From Achatina immaculata (taxonomy: Eukaryota; Mollusca; Gastropoda; Stylommatophora; Achatinidae), in NCBI GenBank assembly GCA_009760885.1, contig CM019692.1, positions 53,521,262 to 53,585,261 on the forward strand: 64,000 bases of DNA, given 5' to 3'. Below the pieces are notes generated by a model. It ran no database searches. It was not told where the DNA came from and worked only from the letters and a program-made list of their open reading frames with translations. Positions 21,862 through 33,205 of the stretch are shown here, one piece after another (position 1 is the stretch's first letter; every line of letters begins with the position of its first letter). A program made the position numbers and the translations under genes.

Positions 21862-22370
21862 AAACCTGAATACCTGATAGACTTTTTTCTTGGATGTTTA
21901 ACACCCTACATACTTGAATACCTGATAGACTTTTTTCTTGGATGTTTAACACCCTACATACTTGAATACCTGATAGACTTTTTGCTTGGATGTTTAACAT
22001 CCTACATACCTGAATACCTGATAGACTTTTTTCTTGGATGTTTAACATCCTACATACCTGAATACCTGGTAGACTTTTTGCTTGGATGTTTAACATCCTA
22101 CATACCTGAATACCTGATAGACTTTTTGCTTGGATGTTTAGCATCCTACATACCTGAATACCTGATATACTTTTTTCTTGGATGTTTAACATCCTACATA
22201 CCTGAATACCTGATAGACTTTTTGCTTGAATGTTTAACACCCTAGATACCTGAATACCTGGTAGACTTTTTGCTTGAATGTTTAACACCCTAGATACCTG
22301 AATACCTGGTAGACTTTTTGCTTGAATGTTTAACACCCTAGATACCTGAATACCTGGTAGACTTTTTGCA
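21862..22370. repeat. 48-bp minisatellite, right half, ~10.5 copies
   Basis: Same unit as 20321-20735. The last copies share a TAGATACC variant, and the first share the TTTTTTCTTGG variant that ends the left half, supporting one ancestral array. Confidence 0.97.
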
Positions 22371-22429
22371 TGAATCCCGATGGCTTGTCCGCCAGGATGT
22401 ATGACATCTCAACGCCTGAATATTTTAAA

Positions 22430-22760
22430 TGCCTGAATGTCTAACATGGTGAATATCTAACAGCCTGAATGTCTAACAACCATAATATCTAACAGCCTGA
22501 ATATCTAATAGCATGTATGTCTAACAGCCTGAATGTCTAACAACCATAATATCTAACAGCCTGAATATTTAACAGTCTGAATGTCTAACAACCATAATAT
22601 CTAATAGCATGTATGTCTAACAGCCTGAATGTCTAACAGCCTGAATGTCTAACAGCCTGAATGTCTAACAACCATAATATCTAACAGCCTGAATATCTAA
22701 TAGCATGTATGTCTAACAGCCTGAATGTCTAACAGCCTGAATATCTAACAGCCTCTCTGC
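22430..22760. repeat. 16-bp minisatellite with two alternating unit types
   Basis: Units AACAGCCTGAATGTCT and AACAACCATAATATCT (plus TAGCATGTATGTCT) are arranged in larger blocks, i.e. a higher-order pattern. Confidence 0.9.
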
Positions 22761-23800
22761 CTAAATGGTCAACGATTACCAAATTGTAGCCAAACTCTCT
22801 ACAACGCGACAGTCCTAAACATATTTCTTTGTGTAAGAAATACCCTTACATATTGCAGAAAAGTTTCTTGAGACTGAAATTCACTTTCTCTCTTAAGCTA
22901 CCCACTGTCCAGATGAACGTCACCGTATACTTCTTCCGAGCGACCAACAAAAATTGCGTCATTGCTATCCAGGAAATCTCATCTTAAGCGTTTAAATCGT
23001 CGAACCTTAGATCAGGTCATATTTGTTGTAGGTACAAAATCTTACTTCTAGGAGATTAATTAAGAGAAGGTTTTAAAAACTTGATCTTTTCGTCAACCAT
23101 ACTTTCTCCTGGTGCCATACAGCGACAACAGAAGCGGAAAACAAAATTTGAACCGACTTTTGTAAGAAACGCACTATGTTATTGTAGAAGTGCAAAAAAT
23201 GTTGGTCGTTTCATCAGGCTGAAACATGCGAGTTAACGAGAATGTTGTATCGAGACAACAACAGTACAGAAATAAACACTTCAAACACCACCCAAAAAAA
23301 TGTTATATCCAGAATGTGGTTGTGATAGTTGCCTTGATGAGCTGTAGGCGAGTGTGTGTTTATTGTGCACGCGCGTGTGTGAATGATTGAGTGTGTATTG
23401 TGTGTGTGTGGGAGTGAGTTTTGGGAGAGAGGATGCAGAGTAAGAGAGAACAGGAGAGTCTGCTGTGTTTTTGCATGTTAATCCAAGAACGCCGTTACAT
23501 GATTGTTGTGGGACTGCTGATGTTGCTCATACGGTTGTTGCTAGCGGAAAATGCTGCTGTGATGTTATAATTATTGTAAAACTGCTCGTTAGTCCTATAT
23601 TCACGGGACACATCTTTTTTACTTTGGTCCTGTTTTAACTGAATACATGATAGATATTTTCACAGCCTTCTCTGGTGTTTCTCTGATTTGTCTCAGGCGG
23701 ACACGTGAAGTCTTTCCCGGATTTCACTTTTTTTTTCACACAAACACTAAGCTGGGTACAGACATGTTGTTTTTTTTTTGTTGAAAATGTTACCTCAACT
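22761..23800. other. Unassigned DNA
   Basis: No gene is recognised over about 1 kb. GT-rich stretch at 23350-23412. Confidence 0.4.
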
Positions 23801-24345
23801 GGAAAAGTTTTACTTTATTCCTTGCACTTCAACATGTGCTGCGTTTGTGGCCAGGGGAATACCTAAGTGGTACTCGCTTTCTTGCAATGTGTTCTCCAAC
23901 ATCTCTTTAGTCATCGTCACTAAAGTATCTGTTATCCTTGCCTTCAAAGTTTCAATATCAGGAACTGCTGAAAGCTTTGTCCTTATTATACAAAAAGGTA
24001 AAATGTAACATTTCCGTTTCCGCGCCATTAAGGCATATTGGGGATACGGTGTCGGGCCCATATTTTCCATGACCTTCGGCACATGAAAGTCTGATGTGGT
24101 CAGTATCACATCTGGCCGCCTTACCTTCCCAGATTTCTCTGGCTCCCATTCTTAGAGGCTGGGTGGACCCCAGTGCTTTCTTTTTTAGTTCTTAGTATAT
24201 CCCCATAAAAATTCAAAAGAGATAATGTCTGGTGAACGTGGTGGCCATGATGTTGGACCATCGGTTTGCAAAATTTGCTTTCCAGAACTAATGAACAACT
24301 AACCTCAGTGTGCCAATGTCTTGCTGGAAAACAACACGTGCCTGA
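23801..24345 (-). pseudogene. IS630/Tc1/mariner-type (DDE_3-like) transposase pseudogene, minus strand, split
   Basis: Reading the minus strand from about 24340: VVFQQDIGTLRLVVH (the QQD catalytic Asp block), then across a frame change GPTSWPPRSPDI and FEFLWGY (the 'RSPD...FFLWG' block before or at the third acidic residue). After about 220 bp of foreign sequence follows the C-terminus PDIETLKARITDTLVTMTKE, EMLENTLQESEYHLGI, LATNAAHVEV. This 'TLKxRI...VTxxML...EYRLDIxxATNGAHVEV' ending is common in arthropod and mollusc Tc1/mariner relatives. The N-terminus is not found. Confidence 0.75.
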
Positions 24346-24469
24346 AACTCTGCAGTCTTGAAGCTCCTACATGTCCAGGTAAACGTTTGCTGAAATGGTG
24401 TATTCCGTAAAAATGAGAGGTTCGGTGACCTTGTTGTGCATTAGACCGCATCAAACATTCTCTTCTGGG

Positions 24470-24720
24470 CTTGGAATACTGATGACTGCAGAGTTGCTTG
24501 TACAGAATCTATCTGGAATACTGATGACTGCAGGTCTGCTTGTATAGAATCTATCTGGAATACTGATGACTGCAGGTCTGCTTGTACAGAATCTATCTGG
24601 AATACTGATGACTGCAGGTCTGCTTGCACAGAATCTATCTGGAATACTGATGACTGCAGGTCTGCTTGTACATAATCTATCTGGAATACTGATGCCTACA
24701 GGACTGCTTGTACAGTATCT
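24470..24720. repeat. 42-bp minisatellite, ~6 copies
   Basis: The unit contains TGGAATACTGATGACTGCAG and GTCTGCTTGTACAGAATC. It is open in several frames (14 codons). Confidence 0.95.
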
Positions 24721-25020
24721 ATAACGTCAAAAGTTCATGTTTTCATCTAGCGCGGTTGTTAAATATATAATTCTTCATGAGGGAAGGACTTTATGATCAG
24801 CCTGTTTATTTCTAGATTCGAATAAACCGAACACTTGTAACATAAATGATCTCTGACAGCTCTGTGGACTGGGCAACGGCGGTTGATGGCCTTTAATCTC
24901 TGACTGATCATGTGAAGACAGTCCGGCTAGCTACTGTGCTGCTCCTGCCTTCGAGGTAATTATTCAACTGATTATTGTTAATGATATATAATTCCATCGT
25001 CTTCAAAAAGTTATTAAGTA
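24721..25020. other. Unassigned DNA
   Basis: No gene or repeat recognised. Confidence 0.4.
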
Positions 25021-25165
25021 ACAGAACATCAGATTATCATCAAGATATCGACTAGTAACAAATGAGATTATCATCAAGATATCGACTAGTAATAAAGAAG
25101 ATTATCATCAAGATATCGACTAGTAACAAAGAAGATTATCATCAAGATATCTACAAGTAACAAAC
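25021..25165. repeat. ~34-bp tandem repeat, ~4-5 copies
   Basis: Copies contain AGATTATCATCAAGATATCG and ACTAGTAACAAA. Confidence 0.92.
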
Positions 25166-25610
25166 AACCGTTTCACTTCCTCAGCAAAGTCCTAGAAAAA
25201 TTCATTTTCTCCATTCTGACAAACGTAGTGGGGCTCGCCTTGTTTCCTACAGTGATGTTACTCAGCAGAGAAACCTGCTCCTTGGGTCCACACTGTGTGA
25301 CCCGCCCCGTGTCCGACTCCAGGTTTGTGTCTCAAGATATTCGCGACTTCGACCAAGAAAACAAGTGTGCGTGAGTTTGTGAACCAGCAACAACAAACAA
25401 AAGCAACAGCAACAATATCGGCAATAATAACAACATATCCTTCAATGAAGTACGTTGTCGGAAGACAAATTCTTAAAAACACTAAACATAATGTAAGTAC
25501 AAACATATAAAGCAACATACACATAGCCTCTTGTCACTGATTAACGTAAATTGACGAAGTGCCAAATACATTTTAATTTAAGTGGGGAAATGCATTCAGG
25601 AATTATTGCA
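25166..25610. other. Unassigned DNA
   Basis: A 50-bp stretch at 25263-25310 loosely resembles 41305-41355 (AAACCTGCTCCTT / AAGCCTGCTCCTT and GTGACCC-CCCC), perhaps a shared old repeat. No gene. Confidence 0.35.
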
Positions 25611-25986
25611 TATATAGACAGAGATAAATTAGATAGAGAAGAGAGAGGGGAGTTAGAAAGAGAGAGAGACAGAAGAGAAAGAAAGAGAGAGAAAAGAAAA
25701 CAGAGAGAGATAAAGAGAAAGAGACATGCGAGAAAGAAGAAAGAAAAAGATAGAGAGAAAAAGAGAGAGAAAGAAAAAGAGAGATAGAAGAGAGAGAGAG
25801 AGAGAGAGAAATAGAGAAAGAAAGAGAGAGAAAAGAGAGAAAGAGAGGGAGAGGAAGAGAGAGAAAGAGGAAAGATAGATAAAAAGAGAGAGTCAGAGAG
25901 AAAGAAGAGAGCAAACAGAGAAAGAAGAGAGAGAGAGAGAGACGGAGAGAGAAAGAGAGAGAGACGGAGAGAGAGAGAGAGAGAGC
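25611..25986. repeat. GA-rich microsatellite, ~375 bp
   Basis: Long impure (GA)n with GAAA and GATA interruptions. The Arg/Glu/Lys-rich plus frame and Ser/Leu/Phe-rich minus frame are by-products. Confidence 0.97.
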
Positions 25987-26128
25987 TCTCGCCTATGAAC
26001 GCTTTGAAGCGAGCTCATGTTATGTATGGATGTCGTGTAAAGGAGAATTATTAGCTGCGTAAATAGTGGCTGAAAGCTGGCATCTTTCTATAGAACAGCA
26101 AAGAAATCAACAACAAAAACTTATACAT

Positions 26129-26160
<32 letters not shown>

Positions 26161-26690
26161 TCTCTCCCACTAAGCATTGAATATTCTATGCATAGAAAAA
26201 AAAACCAAACTATTGTTAGATCAACAAGAAAATCTTTGAATTCAACATCCAAACAGTCAACATGTCGGCTACCACAGAATAAAAATATCTCCTGCTGTAG
26301 TCACTATCGTCATGTGTCTGTACTTCAAGAAAAGTAAACCAAGGCACAAAGAACATTTTCAAACATTATTAACAATGAATCATGGCTTGCTACTTAAAAA
26401 AAAAAGACATTTGTAGTTTTGAGCAAAATTATCAGTTATAAACGTGAAACTGCTGAAAGTTGGAAACGGGTGTCAGCTTAAATGTGGCCAGATTTCGTAC
26501 ATTTAATGGTGCAAACTTAGGACATGAACTGTAATATTTAGTGCAGGCACAGTACATGGATGACTTACTTCTCATGTAGGTCAATGATTTCTTGACCATT
26601 ATATTCTAATCCTGTGTCAAAGTTTTCATAGACACGTTACCTCGTCGTAAAATACATATTATTATTATTATTATTAACTATGTTCTCTAA
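25987..26690. other. Unassigned DNA with short CT run
   Basis: (CT)n at 26130-26166. Otherwise no gene or repeat is recognised. Confidence 0.4.
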
Positions 26691-26815
26691 ATTTAGTCAG
26701 AGTATGGTCGTATATGTACTCGCTTGCCGATTTAAAGGTGATGAGTTCGATTTCCAGCTGGAGAAAACATTTCCTCAGATCCACTACCAAATGGGTCAAC
26801 CCAGCCTCAAGATGT
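26691..26815 (+). mobile_element. tRNA-derived SINE head candidate
   Basis: TACTCGCTTGCCG, then GTGATGAGTTCGATTTCC (B-box-like GAGTTCGATTT) and CTGGAGA, followed by AATGGGTCAACCCAG. The same order occurs on the minus strand at 39325-39430. This resembles a degenerate tRNA-Val-type head with its downstream body. Confidence 0.5.
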
Positions 26816-26994
26816 GTGTGGTTGGTGGTGGTGGGGAACTTTCTAAGCAAATGCAACAAGGAGAGACCCAAGCCTCCCTGTATCACAATGCTGCGGTTGA
26901 CGCATGCAAAGACAGTAACACTTCACTCTTCCGGAACATGTAAATGTCAGGAGACATAATTTTCTTCTAACAGGTTGCTGTTTCCAGAAGGGAA

Positions 26995-27985
26995 TGTATC
27001 AATAAAGGGGTGAAATATCAACAAAGGAGTGACGTAACAGAGGAAAGAAATATCAACAAAGGCGTGAAATATCAACAAAGGAGTGACACAAAGAAAGAAT
27101 GACATAACAAAAGGGTAACATATCAACAAAGAAGTGATATAACAAAGAATGACATAAGGAAGGGTGACACGACACAGGAGTGGCATAACAAAGGGATGAA
27201 ATATCAATACAGGAGTGAAATATCAACAAAGGAGTGACATAACAAAGGAGTGTAAAATATCAACAAATGAGTGACATAAGGAAGGAATGACATAACAAAA
27301 GAGTATCACATCAACAAAGGAATGACATAACAAAGAAGTGACATAAGGAAGGGATGACGTAACAAAGGAGTGACATAGCAAAGAAGTGAAATATCAACAA
27401 AGACCTGACATAACAAAGGAATGACATATGGAAGGGAAACATGACAAAGGAGAGCCATAAGGAAGGAGTGACATAACAAAAGAGTGACATATCAAGAAAG
27501 GAGTGGCATAACAAAGAAGCGACATAAGGACGGGATGATGTAACAAAGGAGTGACATAACAAAGAAGTGAAATATCAACAAAAAAGTGACATAACAAAGG
27601 AATGACATAAGGAAAGGTGACATGACAAAGGAATGATTTAAGAAAGGAGTGACATCTCAACAAAAGAGTGACATAACAAAAGAGTGACATAACAAAGGAG
27701 TGACATAACAAAGGAGTAGCATAACAAAGGAGTGACATAACAAAGGAGTGACATAACAAAGGAGTGACATAACAAAGGAGTGACATAACAAAGGAGTGAC
27801 ATAACAAAGGAGTGACATAACAAAGGAGTAACATATCAACAAAGGAGTAACATAACAAAGAAGTGATATAAGGAAGGGATAATGTAACAAAGGAGTGATG
27901 TAATAAAGAAGTGAAATATCAACAAAAGAGTAACATAATAAAAGAATGACATAACAAACGCGTAGCATAAACATGATAATAAAGG
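26995..27985. repeat. 16-bp minisatellite, ~60 copies
   Basis: The basic unit is GACATAACAAAGGAGT, with frequent variants (AAATATCAACAAAGG, GACATAAGGAAGGG). The variants alternate in a larger pattern; a block at 27690-27830 is nearly pure. Minus frames read MLCHSFVMSLLCYVTP repeats and are artefacts. Confidence 0.97.
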
Positions 27986-28054
27986 GATGGCAATTAGGTA
28001 CATTTTTTTAAATATTTCAAAGTGAAAAATCAAACATGTACTCTATCGACTAGT

Positions 28055-28695
28055 CTGTGCAGTATTCTCCTCTACGAATCCTCTGTGCCTTACTCTCCTC
28101 TATGAAATCTCTGTGCCTTAGTCTCCTCTATGAAATCTCTGTGCCTTAGTCTCCTCTATGAATCCTCTGTGCCTTAGTCTCCTCTATGAAATCTCTGTGC
28201 CTTAGTCTCCTCTATGAAATCTCTGTGCCTTAGTCTCCTCTATGAAATCTCTGTGCCTTAGTCTCCTCTATGAAATCTCTGTGCCTTAGTCTCCTCTGTG
28301 AAATCTCTGTGCCTTAGTCTCCTCTATGAAATCTCTGTGCCTTAGTCTCCTCTATGAAATCTCTGTGCCTTAGCCTCCTCTATGAAATCTCTGTGCCTTA
28401 GTCTCCTCTATGAAATCTCTGTGCCTTAGTCTCCTCTATGAATCCTCTGTGCCTTAGTCTCCTCTATGAAATCTCTGTGCTTTAGTCTCCTCTATGAAAT
28501 CTCTGTGCTTTTTAATCTCATATATGAATCCTCTGTGCTTTTTAGTCTCCTCTATGAATCCTCTGTGCTTTTTAGTCTCCTCTATGAATCCTCTGTGCTT
28601 TTTAGTCTCCTCTATGAATCCTCTGTGCCTTACTCTCCGCTATGAATCCTTTGTGACTTAATCTCCTCTATGAATCCTGTGCAATGGTCTCCTCT
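28055..28695. repeat. 28-bp minisatellite, ~23 copies
   Basis: The unit contains TCTCCTCTATGAAATCTCTG and TGCCTTAG; the right part shifts to the TGAATCCTCTGTGCTTTTTAG variant. Confidence 0.97.
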
Positions 28696-29261
28696 ATGAA
28701 TGCTTTTATCATCGATAATCTAACCCTAAACAACTCTAACCTATTGATCACTCCCGGTATTTCTGATGTAATCAAAGCAGATTAAATAAACTTTGTCTAT
28801 AATCATTTAATCTCTAAATTAACTCAAGATATATCACTCCTTTATTACGACAATATTCGGCTTACTCCAATGAAATTCGTCTCCAAATTGTCACTTCTTC
28901 GTTGAGTCACTCCTTCAGTATGTCACTCCTTCGGCATGTCACTTCTTCGTCATGTCACTCCCTTGATATGTCACCCCTAACCGCACATAACTTAGCCGCT
29001 GGTGTTAACTGACGAAGTGAAAGGTAACAGGAAAAGTCTGATGAATGAGTGACAAGGAATTTAATACTTAACCATAGGAAGAAAACACAAGACCTGTTTT
29101 AACCATTAACTCCAGGAAAAAAAAATATGGAAGAATTTAAGCAATAAATGGAGGAAGAAAATTATAGATATGAGTTTAATGATTAATTTAAACACATAAA
29201 ATATAATGCGATTTTACTTGCCGAACTCGTACTTATACTATCTTCCTGTAACTGTGAACTG
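28696..29261. other. Unassigned DNA with short inverted echo of the 16-bp array
   Basis: At 28890-28980 about five copies of ATGTCACTCCTTCG-like units occur; these are the reverse complement sense of the GAGTGACAT motif at 27-28 kb. No gene. Confidence 0.45.
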
Positions 29262-29580
29262 TTGTTCTTTGCAGCCGATGCTGTGGAGGTGTTGAGGCAC
29301 AGCATCGTATCGGCGTGGGGGCGGGTTATGGCAGATATTTTTTCAACCCCGGAGTACAGCTAAAAAGCATGGGGTGTGCAATGCTTCTTTAGCAGACTCT
29401 ACCACCATGGGGACTATGATACCTGCCCCGTTAGTCAGTTTCCAGGGGTACCAATGGAGAGGTGGGACAGGGTCTTGGTCAGCTATGGTTCGCTAACCCT
29501 GACGCTAGCATGTCGGCCATGGTCGCCGACTGCTTCATGGAACAGCATCTTCGCTCCTTTACTTGCGGAAAAAGTAGCGA
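29262..29580 (+). mobile_element. Dispersed repeat F, copy 1
   Basis: It aligns over ~300 bp to 57490-57785 (plus) and 32930-33475 (minus). Shared blocks include GCGGGTTAYGG, TTCTTTARCAGACTC, GTGGGGACTA, CCCGTTAG, GGGGTACCA and GACGCTAGCAT. No reading frame looks conserved, so it is a non-autonomous or unclassified element. No terminal repeats were identified. Confidence 0.75.
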
Positions 29581-29814
29581 AATAAAGAATTTTTTGTTGC
29601 TTAAAACACAGAAGAAAATGTACATGGCACTTACATAAATGTTGCTGGAAGCAGAACTAGAATTTTTAAGGAAGAAATAAAATATTGATGATTTAAATGA
29701 TTAATTGTTCCAAGAATGTATATATATAATCATATAATTATAACCTGTATGAGGAAAAGATCAAACCTGGATTATTGCACCTTTATAGTTTCAGGGACCT
29801 GATCGATTGAATTT

Positions 29815-30312
29815 TTCTGCACCATGTTAACAGTTTCTCTTATTAGTGAGTTCTAATTTTACCATGTTAACAGTTTCTCTTAGAAGTGAGTTCTAATTTT
29901 ACCATGTTAACATTTTCTCTTATCAGTGAGTTCTAATTTTACCATGTTAACAGTTTCTCTTATAAGTGAGTTCTAATTTTACCATGTTAACATTTTCTCT
30001 TATTAGTGAGTTCTAATTTTTTACCTTGTTAACATTTTCTCTTATCAGTGAGTTCTAATTTTTTACCATGTTAACAGTTTCTCTTATCAGTGAGTTCTAA
30101 TTTTATCATGTTAACATTTTCTCTTATCAGTGAGTTCTAATTTTTTACCATGTTAACAGTTTCTCTTATAAGTGAGTTCAAATTTTGCCATGTTAACAGT
30201 GAGTTCTAATTTTACAATGTTAACAGTTTCTCTTATAAGTGAGTTCTAATTTTACCATGTTAACAGTGAGTTCTAATTTTACCATGTTAGCAGTTTCTCT
30301 TATCAGTGAGTT
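29815..30312. repeat. 40-bp minisatellite, ~12 copies
   Basis: The unit contains ACCATGTTAACAGTTTCTCT and TATAAGTGAGTTCTAATTT; two copies lack the central TTTCTCTTATAA. Confidence 0.96.
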
Positions 30313-30369
30313 TTAATTTGAAATTTATCTGTGAGATTTTTGTTTCCCGTATATCTTTGCCCAGTTGTA

Positions 30370-30378
30370 GTTTCTTTT

Positions 30379-30409
<31 letters not shown>

Positions 30410-30548
30410 TTCTTTCTCTCTTTCTCTCTCTGTCTTTCTCTCCCTCTTTCCCTCTCTCTCTATCTTTCTCTCTCTCTTTCTCTGTTTCTCCCTCACTCTT
30501 TCTATCTCTCTCTTTCTCACTCTATCTTTCTCTCTCTCTCTCTCACTA
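30370..30548. repeat. CT-rich microsatellite
   Basis: Impure (CT)n with CTTT and CCCT interruptions. Confidence 0.96.
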
Positions 30549-30636
30549 CGCTTCGTTGTCCGTCAACAAGTGATGGCTACATGGCTTAGCAAAAATCTAA
30601 GACGATGCGAGGAAACGGTAGGTAAGAATTATCACA

Positions 30637-31245
30637 GGTCTCTCTGACTGACTCTCTAGTGGATTCTTCCATCTCCAGTCGCAGAATGACCACAGGTCTC
30701 TCTGACTGACTCTCTCAGGGATTCTTCCATCTCCGGTCGTAGAATGACCACAGGTCTCTCTGACTGACTCTCTCAGGGATTCTTCCATCTCCGGTCGTAG
30801 AATGACAACAGGTCTCTTTGACTGACTCTCTCATGGATTCTTCCACCTCCGGTCGTAGAATGACCACAGGTCTCTCTGACTGACTCTCTCAGGGATTCTT
30901 CCATCTCCAGTCGTAGAATGACCACAGGTCTCTTTGACTGACTCTCTCAGGGATTCTTCCACTTCCGGTCGTTGAATGACCACAGGTCTCTTTGACTGAC
31001 TCTCTCAGGGATTCTTCCATCTCCGGTCGTAAAATGACTACAGGTCTCTGACTGACTCTCTCAGGGATTCTTCCATCTCCGGTCGTAGAATGACCACAGA
31101 TCTCTCTGACTGACTCTCTAGTGGATTCTTCCATCTCCAGTCGTAGAATGACCACAGGTCTCTCTGACTGACTCTCTCAGGGATTCTTCCATCTCCAGTC
31201 GTAGAATGACCACAGGTCTTTTTGACTGACTCTCTCACGGATTCC
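30637..31245. repeat. 58-bp minisatellite, ~10.5 copies
   Basis: The unit contains TCTCTCAGGGATTCTTCCAT, CTCCGGTCGTAGAATGACCA and CAGGTCTCTCTGACTGAC. One copy is 2 bp short. Confidence 0.97.
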
Positions 31246-31515
31246 ATCTCTGTGTGTATTCTCGATCGTGTTTTAAATGCTACAAGAGCAAGCCCTCTGT
31301 GATCACAGTGACAGTTGTTTAAGATATTAGCTGTTATACTCCTTCACCTGGACTGTCCTGCGCAGAGCGTTGCGCTCTTGATAGCAAATTTGAAAACGTC
31401 TGTATATCCAGGATTCTTGCTTCAGTGAGTGTGGTGTTTAGAATTCTGTTGTATCCTGTGCCTATCGTCTCCTCAGCCATCCAGTTCCTTATTTATCATT
31501 CATACCTTCCATTAT
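31246..31515. other. Unassigned DNA
   Basis: No gene or repeat recognised. Confidence 0.35.
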
Positions 31516-31855
31516 CATGGACACAAAAAAGAACAAATATCTCCATATTACAATAACTTAATATTGAAGAAGGCTGGCTAGTAAAGAGAATTAAAGAGAG
31601 AAAACTTGAATATTTTGGACACATTAAACGTCATGATAATCTAGAGAAGACCTTCTTGGAAGGGTACATAATGGGAAAAAGAAAGAGAGGAAGACCAAGA
31701 CGAAGATGGGCTGCAAGACATCGTTGACGATCTGCAAATGGATGCATCAGCAGCAGGCCATCTTACTTATAACCGAGAGGCCTACAGGAGTGCTGTTAGG
31801 GAGGCAAAGTTCCGCAAGGGACATTCAAATGAATGAATGAATGACCTTCCATTAT
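31516..31855 (+). mobile_element. LINE family E, 5'-truncated 3' end
   Basis: Plus-strand translation (one frameshift near 31710) gives EEGWLVKRIKERKLEYFGHI, KRHDNLEKTFLEGYIMG, KRKRGRPRRRW, then the DDLQMDASAAG...REAKFRKGH end and an (AATG)n tail at 31832-31852. The RGRPRRRW block corresponds to the RGRQRMRW-type block of BovB/RTE C-termini, so family E is probably RTE-clade. Confidence 0.85.
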
Positions 31856-32929
31856 TGTTCCTTCCAGACCTTCATGGCTTCTGATAAAAACAAGGAAGAA
31901 CAGATTTCTGTTACTAAGGAAACTTCGAGTCAGTTCTCATCCACATCCAGTTCTTACAAGATATTGTTGTTTCTCCTCTTTTCCCTCGAAGTCTGAGGTC
32001 TTTTCTACGGCTCCTCATCTTGAAAGATTTGACTTTTTCTCCTGCTTGAGTCAATGGCCGCACCTCGTGGCTGTCATAGTTCACTTTTTTTTTTCTTCTA
32101 GGCCTACGTAAAAAGGCTGGTCGATGACCTTCCTGCTGCCAGAAAAGCTGAACTTGTCAGCCAGCTCCATCTGAATGTTAGGTGCGCGAAGACATGCAGA
32201 CAACGCGGCTGATGATGCGGAAAATACCCGGACAGAACACTCTGGTGATGCACTGCACGACCCTGCAAGTTCCTTGCTTTGTCTCCGTGCTGCAATGCCT
32301 GGCCCCCTTACATTTTTCATGCCCTGGAAGCGGACAATTTATCCCGGTGTTTCGCCCTGCGGTTATTTATTCTGCCCTTATCTTTTATTCAGCGGACATC
32401 TCACCTCACTTTTCAGTGAAGAATTTTTATTTAGTGCATTCTTGTCACCGACGTCATTTCTTTATTTTTATCCCTTAAAACTGTCACATTTTAAAACCTG
32501 TGAATTCATCACTGATCTTTTATTATGTTGCCCACGCTCACCCACGTCTGTTCTACCAGATGTGGGTCATTTACACAAAACTTCAGAACTGGGACATTCT
32601 GGATCACTTTCTGTTGTCAGTAATCTGTCAGAGCCTGTTAGATGTTCTGACTGGACAGATGTCTTAACGAGTGAGTGGTAGGGGTTATAAAACTGTTCTA
32701 GGTCTTCTCCAATCAGTGTACTGGAAATATGTGTACCTGACACCTGATTTTAGGGAAAGAAGGAGGGAAGGTGGCGAAGGTGAACTTGTGAAAAATGGAA
32801 GAACTAAAGTTTCACTTTCCAGAGCCAGAATATATGTTACTGGACTGTTTGTTTGTTTGTTTGGTTTTGTTTTTTTTTGGGGGGGGGGGGGGTGGGGTGG
32901 GGCACTGCCCGTTTTGATAGTCAGCGATC
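31856..32929. other. Low-repeat DNA with one exon candidate
   Basis: Less repetitive and more GC-balanced than its surroundings. Apart from the exon candidate at 32102 no gene is recognised; the frames at 32175-32681 have no domain. A T-run then G-run occurs at 32870-32900. Confidence 0.4.
32102..32181 (+). CDS. Possible single internal exon of an unrecognised gene
   Basis: A strong acceptor-like tract (TTCACTTTTTTTTTCTTCTAG, ending at 32101, one T-run and AG) precedes an 80-bp open stretch. The frame from 32102 starts AYVKRLVDDLPAARKAEL and ends VSQLHLNVR, followed by AG/GTGCGC, a weak donor. Composition and codon choice look more coding-like than nearby DNA. I do not recognise the peptide, and no partner exon was found within the window, so this may well be chance. 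Confidence 0.18.
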
Positions 32930-33205
32930 CAAAGCTGACATGCTAGCGTCCGGGTTGACGAACCATAGCTGACATCCTAGCGTCAAGGTTGACGAACCAT
33001 AGCTGACATCCTAGTGTCAGGGTTGACGAACCATAGCTGACATGCTAGCGTCAGGGTTGACGAACCATAGCTGACATCCTAGCGTCAAGGTTGACGAACC
33101 ATAGCTGACATCCTAGTGTCAGGGTTGACGAACCATAGCTGACATGCTAGCGTCTGGGTTGATGAACCATAGCTGACATCCTAGCCTCTGGGTTGACGAA
33201 CAACA
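32930..33205. repeat. 34-bp minisatellite inside repeat F, ~8 copies
   Basis: The unit contains GACGAACCATAGCTGACAT and CCTAGCGTCAGGGTT. The same sequence appears once at 29488-29526 in inverse orientation. Confidence 0.96.

Noticed and set aside
20230..22336. CRISPR-like appearance of regularly repeated units
   Set aside because: Head-to-tail repeats without unique spacers in a eukaryotic context; these are minisatellites.
27394..27974. Hydrophobic Cys/Leu/Phe frames resembling membrane proteins
   Set aside because: Minus-strand translation of the 16-bp array.
32175..32681. 168-residue plus frame
   Set aside because: No domain; it overlaps a second open frame of similar length, and the composition gives no coding preference.
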